Below, piece after piece: positions 53,056 through 64,000 of a stretch of DNA of 64,000 nucleotides. Origin of the DNA: Campanula takesimana. Lineage: Eukaryota; Streptophyta; Magnoliopsida; Asterales; Campanulaceae. The stretch covers positions 558,001 to 622,000 of the forward strand of contig JAOWBW010000357.1 in assembly GCA_026119855.1 (NCBI GenBank), in the 5' to 3' direction. The position numbers and the translations under genes are program-made. A model generated the notes under the pieces. It was not told the origin of the DNA. It saw only the letters and a program-made list of their open reading frames with translations, and did no database searches. Position 1 is the stretch's first letter. Every line of letters starts with the position of its first letter.

Positions 53056-54130
53056 GAATTAGGTCCCCCGAGCGACCATTGTGAGATGAAAATTAGGTCC
53101 CCCGAGCGACCGTCTTGAAAAAAAAGTATTAGGTCCCCCGAGCGACCATTGTAGATTAGGTCCCCCGAGTGACCGTCTTGAGATAAGAGTTAGGTCCCCC
53201 GAACGACCGTTGTGAGATAAAAATTAGGTCCCCCGAGCGACCGTTGTGAGATAAAATTAGGTCCCCCGAGCGACCATTGTGAAAAAAAGTATTAGGTCCC
53301 CCGAGCGACCATTGTAGATTAGGTCCCCCGAGCGACCGTCTTGAGATAAAATTAGATCCCCCGAGCGACCATTGTGAGGTAAAAATTAGGTCCCCCGAGC
53401 GACCATTGTGAGATAAGATTAGGTCCCCGAGCGACCGTTTTGAGATAAAGAATTAGGTCCCCCCGAGCGACCGTTGTGAGATAAAAATTAGGTCCCCCAA
53501 GCGACCGTTGTGACATAAAATTAGGTCCCCCGAGCGACCATTGTGAGATGAGAATTAGATCCCCCGAGCGACCGTTGTGAGATAAAAATTAGGTCCCCCG
53601 AGCGACCATTGTGAGATAAAATTAGGTCCCCCGAGCGACCATTGTGAAAAAAGTATTAGGTCCCCCGAGCGACCATTGTAGATTAGGTCCCCCGAGCGAC
53701 CGTCTTGAGATAAAATTAGGTCCCCCGAGCGACCATTGTGAGGTAAAAATTAGGTCCCCCGAGCGACCATTGTGAGGTAAAAATTAGGTCCCCCGAGCGA
53801 CCATTGTAGATTAGGTCCCCCGAGCGACCGTCTTGAGATAAGAGTTAGGTCCCCCGAGCGACCGTTGTGAGAAAGAAATTAGGTCCCCCGAGCGACCGTT
53901 GTGAGATAAAAATTAGATCCCCCGAGCGACCGTTGTGAGATAAAATTAGGTCCCCCGAGCGACCATTGTGAGATGAAAATTAGGTCCCCCGAGCGACCGT
54001 CTTGAAAAAGGTATTAGGTCCCCCGAGCGACCATTGTGAGATGAAAATTAGGTCCCCCGAACGACCGTCTTGAGATAAGAGTTAGGTCCTCCGAGCGACC
54101 ATTTTGAAATTAGAATTAGGTCCCCCCAAG
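53056..54130 (+). repeat. ~25-36-bp minisatellite in D, about 35 copies
   Basis: Core TTAGGTCCCCCGAGCGACC, followed by variable (A/G)TTGTGAGATAAAA or TCTTGAGATAAG linkers. Short units lacking the linker (ATTGTAGATTAGG) recur at intervals, giving a higher-order pattern. It is degenerate near 54110-54170. Confidence 0.95.
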
Positions 54131-54231
54131 TGGCCCCATGTGAAGCAAAATCTAGGTCGCCCGGATGGCCCATTTTGAAAAAAAAAAAAAAAAAAACATA
54201 GAATGAGAAGTGCAGTCCTTGACGTAATCCC

Positions 54232-54475
54232 ACGTTGACTTTGCCTCTGACCGAATGAGTGTCACGCCCGAAACTTGCCTCTGACCAAATGAGTGTCACG
54301 CCCAAACCTTGCCTCTGACCAAATGAGTGTTACGCTCGAACCTTGCCTCTGACCAAATGAGTGTCACGCCCGAACCTTGCCTCTGACCAAATAAGTGTCA
54401 TGCCCGAACCTTCGCCTCTGACCAAATGAGTGTCACGCCCGAACCTTGCCTCTGACCGAATGAGTGTCATGCCCG
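54232..54475 (+). repeat. 34-bp tandem repeat in D, about 7-8 copies
   Basis: GCCTCTGACCAAATGAGTGT followed by CACGCCCGAACCTT, with a few substitutions per unit. Confidence 0.92.
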
Positions 54476-54766
54476 AGTTCCCCACCCGACCTCGACGGTC
54501 GTCTATAGGTTTGAGTAGTCTCAAAGTCTCTCACCCCTCTTTCGAACAACGATAAGCTTGATTCCCTTGACTAGGGATACGTAGGAATCCTATACCTCTA
54601 GGTCCAGCCATAGAAAAAATCGGCTATGCCGTCCTCCCATTAAAATGGGATTCTTATAGGTTTGAGTAGCCTTGAAATTTTCTCACCCAAATCGGCCAAG
54701 CCTTCCTCCCATCAGATGGGGATGCTTGTTTTATCGACAACCCTGCTTTCTTCAAAAGCGACGTTG

Positions 54767-54777
54767 CCGAGGGGCTC
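54767..54777 (+). promoter_or_regulatory. Element D polypurine tract
   Basis: GCCGAGGGGCTC-type tract immediately before TGTAAG. The same sequence precedes the B 3' LTR at 57637. Confidence 0.8.
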
Positions 54778-56317
54778 TGTAAGTATCCCAATCTGAAATC
54801 GACCTACTTTAGAGGAATTCTTGGTACCATTTAGGGATAAACCAATTCGCCAGGACCTCACTAGGATAAACCTGATATTCCAGGACTGAACTGGAATTAA
54901 ACTTGGAAAAATCCAGAAGCTTGCCAAGTCGAGTCGTACGGATGGTTTGGGCACATGAGGTCCCTAGACGTACGGCTATGTTGGGCACCCTCAGCCTTTA
55001 TAAATTGAACCCCATGCTGATCATTTCAAAGGGGGGGGGAAACAACATAAGAAAGGTTACTCTGTCGAAATCACTCCAGTAGTGTGAGAGAAGAGTAAAA
55101 CAAAGAGTGAAAGAGAGAAAGGAAGATTGGCTAAACCAAAATAGGTAAAGCCACCTTCTCCCCCTCCCTTCTCTTCATCTATAACTCTATTTTCTCTTTA
55201 ATATTTGTTTAAGTTTATGTTAATCTTTACATTACTTGTAAGACTTGTCCACTCAAGCACCTTTATATTACTTGCAAGACTTGTCCATTCAAGCAACTTT
55301 ATATTACTTGCAAGACTTGTCCATTCAAGCAAATATACATATATTACTCTATATTTCTCTTGTCCAAGCCATGAGATGATCCAAGGTGTCCTCCATGCCT
55401 TGTGTGGAAGAGGTTCAAACCTAGATGATCATGGCTTGTTGATTGTCATTTTACATTCTTGTCTAGTTAAAATGATGCTTTTGTTGGCAATAATGATCAT
55501 TTGGATGATAAAGCTTCCATCTTTATCATCCAACATTGATCTAGCTCTAAAGTCCCCTTTGGGTTTATAAAGATTCAATCTTTATGTGTTAATTTGATTC
55601 CTTAAAGGTTAATAAGTCATAAAAATGCCATCTTGGTGATAAAGTTTCAATCTTTAATCACCAAATGGTCAATTTTGGCCCAAAGGGCATGTTCATCAAC
55701 TTCTCTCAATTTTCTCCAAAGATTGCTTATGATCACACCCAAATACTTGCTTTGGGGACTAAGTGATGATCATTTAGCATAGGAATGTTGTATTTAAACT
55801 TATAAAGTATTTTAAACAAACTAGAATCAAAACAGACCTGTCCAGTTTCAACAGAATGTTCTGTTTCTGCTCTGAAACTGGACTGTTCTTGACTGAACTG
55901 TAAGATCCCAGGAGACTACCTGTCCATCCGTACGGCTGTGTTGGGAACAGGGGAAAAAATGTCTGTTTTACCCTCTAATCCCTATTTTCTTAATAAACTG
56001 ACCCTTTCAGTTAAGTTTTTCCAAACAAAACCAATAACAGAAACTTTTCCGTTAAACACACACACACACATGCACATTTTCAAACTAACAAGGGAGACTC
56101 GGTTTTTCTGAGGCACTTTGGGTGAACCACAAATATGTTCTTCCCAAAGTGTAACGTGACCTCCGAACTCACCTTCTCTAACCATTTTCATTTGTTTGGT
56201 TTAAAATTAACAAATGTGGCGACTCCGTTTCTTTTTTCGTTAGGAAAGTTACCCGTGTTTGGCATTTCTTCCTCGTGTGAACTTTGCTTGTTTCGCCCCG
56301 GGGACGGGATCCTTTCA
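54778..56317 (+). repeat. Element D 3' LTR (1540 bp)
   Basis: Matches 46349-47889 throughout and ends GGGATCCTTTCA, with one substitution in the terminal ACA block. Confidence 0.92.
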
Positions 56318-56322
56318 ACGAG

Positions 56323-57625
56323 GTATCTCTCAGAAAATTCCAGAAAACCCTATTTTCTTGAAAAATTCTAGAAAAGCCCTGCTTTTAACAGAAATGTCAT
56401 GAAAAGCCTTGCTTTTAACAGAAATGTCATGAAAAGCCCTGCTTTGACTAAGAGGTCAAATCTGAACCCGGATTAAAATGGAATATTGAGTCGTCAACAA
56501 AAGAATATTTTCAGAATTGGAACAAATGAAGTTGTTTCTCAGTATGAATTTATTCTCACAAACACAAAAGAGATCTACATCAACAACTCAGCCTTAAGTG
56601 GTCATCGAGGCATAAAAATATGTCCTCCATGGTCATTTATGCATCGTCAACCATGACAGGCTGATGCAACGACATCCCACAGGATAGCAGCATTTGGAAT
56701 CCCACAATTGTCATCAAGGTGTAAGCTAATGACATAGGATTCACAGCATTTTCAATGGAAAGGAAGTCTCATTGAAAGGAGAAAAAAGGTTTGAGTAATT
56801 GGCGTCTCCAAATCCAGAATTGTTATCAAGGTGTAAGCTAATAACATAGGATTCATCATTTTTCAACGGAAAAGAAGTCTCGTTGAAAGGAGAAGAAAGG
56901 TTTGAGTAATTGGAGTCTCCAAACTGGAACCTGCGTTGCAGTATTCGATGAAGGGCATCCAAAGACACCTTGTAGTCATTGAGGCACAAAAATAAGCACC
57001 TCTATGGTTACTCGGGCACCAAAGATACCTTATGGTCATCAAGGCATAAAAACAAGCACCTTATGGTCATTCTGGCACCGTAGCACCTTCATCTAAAGAC
57101 ACCCTGTAGTCATTGAGGCACAAAAGTAAGCACCTCTATGGTTACTCCGGCACCAAAGCACCCTATAGTCACTGAGGCATAATGTAATGACCTTTATGGT
57201 CATTCCGGCACCAAAGCACCCTGTGGTCACTGAGGCATAATGTAAGCACCTTTATGGTCATTCCGGCATCAAAGCACCCTATGGTCACTGAGGAATAATG
57301 TAAACACCTCTATAGTCATTCCAGCATCAACAAAACTGAACAAGATTCGTCATCAATAACATGGTATATTCAGAATTGGGTCAAGGAAATTGATTCCTAT
57401 GTATGGGTTACTCTCTAAACTCTAAACTTTACTTACCGCAATATTGCTTTCAAAATGATTTTCAAAATACCTCAAGCGACCGTTTTTGCATGTTTTGGAG
57501 TCGAACTACATTTGGTCTGATTTCCTTCCGGGGAATACGTAGGCAGCTTTCTAGCATGACCATACCCAAAGTTCTAAATGGTGTCTTTTCTATCGACGAC
57601 GTTACTTCTTTCATAAGTATCGTCG
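56323..57625 (+). repeat. Element B 3' region with tandem repeats
   Basis: After D the B sequence resumes. Direct repeats: GAAAAGCC.TGCTTTTAACAG ×2-3 (56370-56445), a ~115-bp duplication (about 56695-56930, GTCATCAAGGTGTAAGCTAA), and a ~60-bp repeat ×6 (about 56945-57335, CACC.TATGGTCATTCCGGCA / CACTGAGGCATAATGTAA). Variable repeat arrays before the 3' LTR are usual in Tat elements. No gene seen. Confidence 0.8.
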
Positions 57626-57636
57626 CCGAGGGGCTC

Positions 57637-58623
57637 TGTATATTCTTTCATAATTACACTACTTATGTGTCTCGCCTTTGATTTGGGTTGAAACTCGTTA
57701 TAGTTTGACATGTCTCGTTAAGTTTCTAACTGACTTCGTTAGTTAGGGGCCAAAATGAACATTAAAACTTAAAAAGAGGGCAAATTTGTGATTCCAGCAC
57801 AAGATGTCTCGTACTAGACATCTAATATCTCGTACGAGACATACCCCTTGACAGACGGTTTTTCCAGTAGTTTCCTTATCGAACTCAATCTCGTTTCTTG
57901 GCAAACACTCCATAATCCGGGAAAGAAAGGAAGGATGATCTGAGAGTCCAAAAACAACTCCTTTAGAATCAACTCTTTGATTCCCATCCAAACTTAACCC
58001 CTTGGCTTGATCCCTAAGTCACCAAATCATATAAATATAGGGGTCCTTGAACTAAAAAGGGGTCAGAAAGAATCACTCTCTACCTAACGTTCCTAACACC
58101 TCCAAATCTGATCAATGCACCTTCATATCAGTCTCACAAAGATAACCCACAAAATTCTTCAAGTCATAACACAACTCAAGTCAAGCTTTTGGATCATCAA
58201 CGCCTTTTACTAAGGCCATCCATAGGATTCTTGAAGAACGCTTAGGTAAATTCCTTTGTTTTCTCCTTTCTCATCTCCTTCTTTGCTTTGAAGTTGTGTA
58301 ATTCTATCAAAAGGATCAGCCTAGAGCCTCTCCAATTCATGGAGATCGTCTCGAAGCACATGATCCGACATTCCAAATAAATAAGAAATTATTTATTTGG
58401 CTTTCCTTGTACATAATTTGCATAATTTCAAGATGATAATGATGTTTTCGTAGCAAGAACAATCCTAGATTGGGTGGATTGGGTGCTCCTTGACCTTCTC
58501 AATCCATAACTTAACCCCTGAATCCAAGATCTCACGGTCTGTGTTCTGCTAAACATGGTGGCGACTCAACAAAATTGAGCAACAATCAAGTCCTTACATC
58601 AAAACTGATCCAACACGAACGGC
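57637..58623 (+). repeat. Element B 3' LTR, truncated by F
   Basis: Starts TGTATATTC after GCCGAGGGGCTC and continues to 58623, matching the B 5' LTR remnant (26042-26220) near its end. About 18 bp of the LTR end are displaced by the insertion of F. It includes the CTCGTACGAG motif pair at 57804-57845. Confidence 0.82.
57804..57845 (+). repeat. CTCGTACGAG motif pair in the B 3' LTR
   Basis: GTCTCGTACTAGAC and ATCTCGTACGAGACAT lie about 10 bp apart; the second is a near-perfect palindrome. Confidence 0.85.
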
Positions 58624-59610
58624 TGTAGACACCCCGCCTTGGACCGCTCACCCCGATTGCACATTTGATTTTGTGTCTCTCCCCATTTTAAGTGTTTCTC
58701 GTTAGTTTCTGTCACTTCCGTTAAGTTCCTGACTGACTTCGTTAAGTCCAGGGACTAAACTGAATGACAGGGCTGACTTTCTAGTCCATTCTGTCAAAAT
58801 TGCCTTCTCTGAGTCGCGCGCCTCCGACAGGAGGAGCCAGGCGCGCGCGCCTCCCGCCCCCAAAGCAGAAAGCGCGCGCCTCTGGGCGTCAGTTACAGAT
58901 TTCTGGCCAGGATTCCCTCCCTTGCTCAATTTACAAGATTTTGCCCCGGAAGGATTTCTTGGTGACTGAGTTTTGGCACCAAAAACACCCCTCTTTCACC
59001 TATAAAAACCTCTCTTTACCTCCATTTTCAAGGATCGAAAACTTGGACCGAAAATTGAACTTACAAAAACTATACCAAAATCACTTTCTAAAAGTTCTCC
59101 AAGGATTTCATCAAGCAATACTTGAAGGTCTTCAAATTGTAGGTAAAAGTCCATCTTTTCCTTTCTTTTCTATTTCATCTCCTCTCTCTTTTTTACTCTA
59201 ATCAAATGTGCAATCACCCAAATCATTTTGGGACATGACTCTAATGATCACCTCATCTCATTGAGGTTGGTTAAGGAGTTATCTCCTACATTCCAAATCC
59301 TATTTTAAACCCCCTTTTTATGACTTAAAGAAGAAGAAGAAGAACATTTTCATTCATGTAGATTTTGATCAAGCAAGACCAACTTAAGTTGGGCGGGATG
59401 GGTGTTTCAGTACTTCCCATCTCGTAATCTAACCCCCGGACCTCAAAACAAAGAATCTCTGTTTTCGTAATCAAACTTAGGCTACAATCAATAGGTTTTT
59501 CTTATGTTCCTCAAAACATAGGTGGCGACTCTAAACAATCTAAAACAAGTTAGACATCCCAGGATAATTCACAGCTCTAGCCAAGTCATGGTTCCCCCGG
59601 GGTATCTACA
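58624..59610 (+). repeat. Element F 5' LTR (987 bp)
   Basis: Perfect inverted ends TGTAGA/TCTACA. It contains the GGCGCGCGC motif cluster at 58813-58880 and a TATAAAAA at 58999-59006 that may be the promoter TATA box. Confidence 0.85.
58813..58880 (+). repeat. GGCGCGCGC motif cluster in the F LTR
   Basis: Three units (GTCGCGCGCCTCC, AGGCGCGCGCGCCTCC, AAGCGCGCGCCTCTGG) in under 70 bp. They recur in the leader at 59704-59750 and 59900-59975. Confidence 0.85.
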
Positions 59611-59611
59611 G

Positions 59612-59629
59612 TGGCGACTCCGCTGGGGA
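59612..59629 (+). promoter_or_regulatory. Element F primer-binding site
   Basis: TGGCGACTCCGCTGGGGA, one base after the LTR end. Confidence 0.9.
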
Positions 59630-60786
59630 CATTTATTTGAGGGTTAAACTTGCATTCTGATTGAAATCTACATCTTTTCTGGGCATTCTGTTTCCTGATG
59701 GGGGAGGCGCGCGCGTCTGGCCTTTTAAGCCTAAGGCGCGCGCATCCCGCATCAAGAACCAGAATCGCCCACTTCTTCATGTTCTTCATCTTCTTCTTCT
59801 GTTATTCTGCACTAATCACTTCTGTAGGGGTTACAATATGAACATAGGACCAGGGCAATCCCCTGAGTCCAAAGTTTGACATTCTGACAGGTGTGCCCCA
59901 GAAGCGCGCGCCTTCTATAAGCATTGCGCCATGCGCGCGCGTCCCAAATCAGCACTCAGAGGCGCACGCTTCTGGGTTGGTTTCCAGAACAGAAACAGGT
60001 TTCAGTGACTGAGCAGAACAGTGGGGTGTGGGCACAGTGGCCTGCATCAGAACAAAATTAAACCCTCGGACTGTTTTAATTTTGTGTTTTATTTACCGGT
60101 CACACGGGTGATTCGGGAGTTGTAATTTTATGTGCTTATGTGTTTTGTGTGTTTTTCTTTCTTTTCAAAAAAAAAAAAATATAAATTTTTTTTTGTCACT
60201 TGTTAGACCTCACACTACATGCACATATTCCTATGAACTGCTCACTATCGAGTCGCACAAGTCCAACCCCAAACACGTCGAGGCCCGTCCTAGAAAGTTT
60301 CAAGCTCCACCAGACCTTGGCTCTTTCGAAGCGGTAAACCTCAGCCCGTGGCGTAGTTCAAGACTACATGCCGGGGGTGACCTTTGAGCCTCATATTCAA
60401 GCCGAGCACAAACCACACAATTCTAGTTAGGGTCTAACACTCCGTGACTCAAGTCGGTTTCCATGTACCGAGATTTCCCTATACTAATGTCTTCAAATCA
60501 TACATGCCAACTTGTTGAAAGGGACGCAATAAAAATCCGTCCCCAAAAGGTGGTTATTTTGGACGAAAATAAAAATCCGTCCCCGCATGTATGCTTTACT
60601 ACATTAATTTAGTCTAATCCCGATACATGTAGGATTCACAAGCGCGATGGAATCCGATGAGTATATGGGACCGCGAGATGGTCTATATACTAGTGTGACG
60701 ATTCCATTATTTTCTTAGAAACCCCAAAAGGGATTCATTCCCTCCGACTTATAAAAGAAAAGAAAAAAAAAAGAGTCTTTTCTTAT
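59630..60786 (+). other. Element F leader with GCGCGC motif clusters
   Basis: Noncoding leader. Motif copies at 59704-59713, 59736-59745, 59902-59911 and 59932-59945. The remainder has no recognisable gene. Confidence 0.55.
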
Positions 60787-62297
60787 GTGGTTCGAGTCGT
60801 GTGCCCAACTGTGTGTTCTAAGCCTCTTCATGGACCGCAAGTGTTACTCAAGACTGACAAGGGCCTCTTCTGCAATATAGGTTCAATTGGTACTTACAAA
60901 GTCTACCGGGATTCAGCAAATCGGTTAGTCCGTGAAGAGATCACTCCAACAGCTCCAACATCAACCATGACCGGCAGCAGCAACACCATGTCTCTCGAAC
61001 AGCTCTCAACTATGGTCCAACTCCTCCAAGAGCAAGTCTCCACCCTTAACAAGGAGGTACAAAGCAAAGACGACATTTGGCAATCCCACCTCGACAGCCA
61101 AAGGGAGGCCCACGAGGCCGAAATGGAGCTAATGAAAGAAAAGCTCACCAACCTTGCCAAGGGAAAGAACAAGAACAATGATGATGAATCCGAATGGACC
61201 GAGGATTTGTTCAAGAGTCCTTATGTCAACACCCGCACCAAGAAAATGGGGGAACCAAGTTCTGAGAATAGTGAGCCCAAAATGGTGGATTCTATCATGG
61301 CCTACATCGACCAAAAATTCAATGGGCTCAACATGGGGAAAGGCTCCGACACAAGCCTTTATCAATCATCCATCCTCATGAGTACTATGGCCGCTCTTCC
61401 AGATAAGTTCAAGATGCCCGACATAAGCAAATTCAAGGGCAACTCTTGTCCTATGGCTCACATTGAGACTTATATTTGGGCAATGGTTCCAAAGAAGGTC
61501 TCCACCAAGGTGATGGCTCAATGCTTTCCTCTCACTCTCGAGGGGGCGGCAAAAGATTGGTATGCTACTCTCCCGCTCACTGTCCGTCTTGATTGGGACT
61601 CCGCCATGCTTGCCTTCAAGAACCAATACCAAGGCAACACCACTCACCGGCCCACAAGGAAAGAGCTAGAGAACACTACTCAACGAGACAATGAGTCCAA
61701 CTTCACAAGGAGATGGAATGACAAACTCTCTGAAATTGTTGAGAGGCCGAACACAAAAGAGAAAATGGACATATTTCTCAAGTGTCTCAAGATTGATCTC
61801 CGCACTCACCTAAGTGGGGCTTGCTACTCCGACTTCTCCCAAATGTATGAGGCGGGGGTACGCATGGATGACTTGCTCAAGGAGATTAAGAAGACCACTC
61901 CTACTTACCACTACAAGGCCGCTTCCAACTCCATAAAAGAGGCCTCGGTCAACGCCGTCACTATTGACAAGTGGAATTACAAAAATGTTCCTCCACCTCA
62001 AGGGAAGAAGTCCCGAAGTGACCGTGTCTACACGCCTCTCCAAGGCATGACTCAAACCGAAGTGTTCGAGGTCCTCAAGGCAAAGGGTCAAGTCACACCC
62101 GTGCAAGGGTACCAACCCAAGACGATCCACCCCAATCATGCTCACCACAAATATTGTGGCTACCACCAATATAGTGGCCACACCACCGAGGAATGCTTCG
62201 TTCTCCGCAATGTCATTCAAGATCTCATAGATAAGAAAGAATTTGTAGTGACTAATGACGAGCATGTCAATGTAATAGAGATAGGAGAACTCGAGGG
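60787..62297 (+). CDS. gag: Element F gag, truncated by insertion of G
   Basis: Open for about 503 codons up to the G junction. The frame then runs ~20 codons into LTR sequence (TPDPAGPGTAIW...) before a stop at 62365-62367, which is an artefact of the insertion. Features: Gln/Glu/Lys coiled coil (about residues 70-130), retrotransposon Gag core (FKMPDISKFKGNSCPMAHIE, LEGAAKDWYATLP, FTRRWNDKLSEIVERP, MDIFLKCLK) and the Tat-type knuckle YCGYHQYSGHTTEEC near residue 458. Close homologue of the decayed B gag. The native initiator may be the M of MTGSSNTMS (residue 61), since the first 60 residues look partly leader-like. Confidence 0.85.
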
Positions 62298-64000
62298 TGT
62301 CGCGACCCCGGACCCCGCGGGCCCCGGGACCGCGATCTGGACGTCGACTCTAAAACCAAAACTATGAAATACCAAGGTTAAAAATTCCATTTAATGCCAA
62401 AAGGTGATAATCCAAAGTTTTACAAAACCAAGTTTAATAAGAACCAATTACAACTATCATAAACTTCCACAAGTCTATGCTCAACAAAATACAACATATA
62501 CACAAATCCTAATGACATCAATGTTTGGTACAAATACCCCAAAATGGTTACACATTTACATAACGTAAACCAACCTATAATAACCTTCCCCAAAAGAACG
62601 GATCCACACTCGACGTCCTCTTTCTCGTGATCAGCGAGACTAATCCTTAGCACCTGGGGGGGGGGGGGTTAAGGAAAAACAAAGATAAAAAGAAAGGGGG
62701 TGAGATAAATCTCAATAAGTTACTAATGCAACTACATGACATGCTATGATGCAAAGAGCAATAAACAATAATAATTATCACATAGCACATAGCAATTATC
62801 ATATATCAGATAGCAGCGGAAATAAACACATAACAAAGGATATAGCCAAGGTTTTCAAACCGGAACATCCAAATAAAGGATCGCTGCGCAGCTTCATAAT
62901 CAACCAATCATCATCTTCATAATAGCATGAAAGCCGAAGAGAAAACCCCGGTACCGGAACCAATAACCAATGAAGTGTCACAAGGGACGGGAGACATGCC
63001 ACAAATTCATGCTCCAAGAAGCTAAAATGCACACAAATGAGCTAGCTCTTCTCACATCCAAGGCCAATCTGGAGGAGGGTAATAATTGGGCAAAACAATG
63101 GTCAACATCATAATGGACTTGGCTTGTGCCATCATAATATTTCGCATCGCCCGAAACACACACAAAGCCAGCTGGGCTTTCACGTAAAGGCTAAGTAATA
63201 AAATACTAGCACGATAAACAACAAAGGATTCCAAAGTAGGGAATCATGCCAATTAATCACCAAGAAGATGAAATGAACAAACAATGCACAATAAAGGTGC
63301 TCCAAAATCCCAATTGACAATTAATGAATCTCAAACACAAACTTGATCACAAAGGACTCAATTCTATCACTAAAGCGTACCACAATGATCACTAAGGTCA
63401 ACTAGAAGGACACCCAAGATTTGGGTCAAAAAGCATCCTTCAATCACACAATTTTAACAAAATGGAAATTTTCAGAGGACTGTGCGGCCGCCCAAGTTGG
63501 GTTGTGCGGTCGCCCAAAGTGCCGCAAAACAAGAACAAAAGCTCTCAGAAAGATGCGCGGTCGCCCATACGATTTTGGGCGGTCGCCCAATATGCCGGAA
63601 TCGCCAGAAATCGGGAAGAACAACAGGGGTTCTTCCATTTTTAAACCCAAAACACATAACACCCAAAATCCAACACTCCCAACAAGATTTCTAAGGTACC
63701 CAAACATTATTTAAACAAAAAGGGGACCTTAACAACACCCTTTATCAACCAAAACCAAGATTGAATCAAGATATTCATCAATTCACCATTTTCAACCAAA
63801 AACTCAATAAATTCCAAATAAATTGCAAAACTCATCCAAACTTCAAATGTAACACATCAAACATTATCTAAACATGATATGAACAATTTAGCATTAAAAT
63901 GGGGGAAAAGTAACTTACTTGGAAATAATGAAAGTTGACGGAATTCGATTCTTTTTGGCTCTACGCGATCCTAACGACGATCTAAACACATTTCATGATT
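62298..64000 (-). repeat. Element G: minus-strand Tekay LTR, continues past the window
   Basis: The reverse complement of the E-type LTR end (TGTCGCGACCCCGGACCCCG) starts at 62298 within the F gag. The sequence then follows the E LTR backwards, including the C-run at 62656-62669 and GTGTTTAGATCGTCGTTAGG at the window end. Orientation implies a 3' LTR (or solo LTR) with the body to the right. The expected target duplication would be GAGGG (62293-62297). Confidence 0.88.
63484..63600 (-). repeat. GGGCGACCGC motif block in LTR G
   Basis: Four units on the plus strand (GCGGCCGCCCAA, GCGGTCGCCCAA, GCGGTCGCCCAT, GCGGTCGCCCAA) within 120 bp, at roughly the LTR position where E has its GCGCCCGCCC block. 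Confidence 0.85.

Larger units (their letters stand above)
46349..56317 (+). mobile_element. Element D: non-autonomous Tat/Ogre element with antisense ORF only
   Basis: LTRs 46349-47889 and 54778-56317 (TGTAAG...ACA-type ends), a perfect target duplication ACGAG (46344-46348, 56318-56322), an Arg-tRNA-type primer site and a polypurine tract. The 6.9-kb interior contains no gag, protease, RT or integrase in any frame. It holds a leader, tandem repeats, one 444-codon antisense ORF and further large tandem arrays. The LTRs differ at about two dozen positions by eye (roughly 1.5 percent), so it was mobilised in trans fairly recently. Confidence 0.9.
58624..62297 (+). mobile_element. Element F: Tat/Ogre-type element, 5' part
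   Basis: 5' LTR 58624-59610 (TGTAGA...TCTACA), primer site at 59612, leader, and an open gag from 60787 that is interrupted at 62298 by the minus-strand Tekay LTR G. F lies inside the B 3' LTR. Its own 3' part is beyond the window. Confidence 0.85.

Noticed and set aside
53056..54130. Regularly spaced short repeats resembling a CRISPR array
   Set aside because: The 'spacers' are near-identical linkers, not unique sequences, and the context is a plant LTR retrotransposon. It is a minisatellite.

Overview
This is a stretch of a large, repeat-packed plant nuclear genome, most likely a eudicot. I found no ordinary single-copy host gene and no tRNA, rRNA or CRISPR. Nearly every base that can be assigned belongs to LTR retrotransposons, many nested in one another. 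The plant assignment rests on Sirevirus-type Copia, Tekay-type chromovirus, Athila and Tat/Ogre elements, Stowaway-like MITEs, a TRIM, and GT-AG introns.

Layout. 1-1257: relic LTR of a Sirevirus-like family, carrying a reverse-oriented TRIM (302-868). 1410-14871: complete young Copia/Sirevirus element A (TSD CGCCT), with a broken gag, an intact 1108-aa pol and a downstream env-like gene that appears to have its own TATA box and intron. 15229-15860: fold-back element around a 95-bp tandem array. 16074-16590: MITE within a MITE. 16750-18005: long-TIR element. 18552-18651: 100-N gap. 18652-25124: decayed Tekay chromovirus E, lacking its 5' end. 25125-26041: minus-strand Tekay LTR piece H.

From 26042 to 58623 the backbone is one old Tat/Ogre element, B (5' LTR remnant, PBS, gag, RT, RNase H, second RNase H, dead integrase, antisense genes, 3' repeats, PPT, 3' LTR). 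It is interrupted by a minus-strand Athila derivative C (33572-42572, TSD TGCAT; gag-protease and env-like ORF, no RT or integrase) and by a non-autonomous Tat element D (46349-56317, TSD ACGAG; no gag-pol, one large antisense ORF). A third Tat element F starts at 58624 inside the B 3' LTR, and its gag is interrupted at 62298 by a minus-strand Tekay LTR, G, which runs off the window. B is therefore oldest; C, D, F and H (or E inside it) came later, and G after F.

Two themes stand out. First, several elements carry accessory genes beyond gag-pol: the spliced env-like gene in A, the Athila ORF-1-like protein in C, antisense ORFs in B and D, and a spliced plant-mobile-domain-like pseudogene in B. 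Second, every LTR family carries its own short CpG-rich, usually palindromic motif, repeated in its LTR and often again upstream of its accessory gene (GCGCC in A, CTCGTACGAG in B, GCTCGGCCGAGC in C, GCCGTACGGC in D, GGCGCGCGC in F, GGGCGACCGC in G, GCGCCCGCCC in E). In three related Tekay LTRs the block at the same place is present, different or absent. This resembles the repeated target motifs of sequence-specific anti-silencing proteins known from VANDAL DNA transposons. That comparison is inference and untested for these elements.
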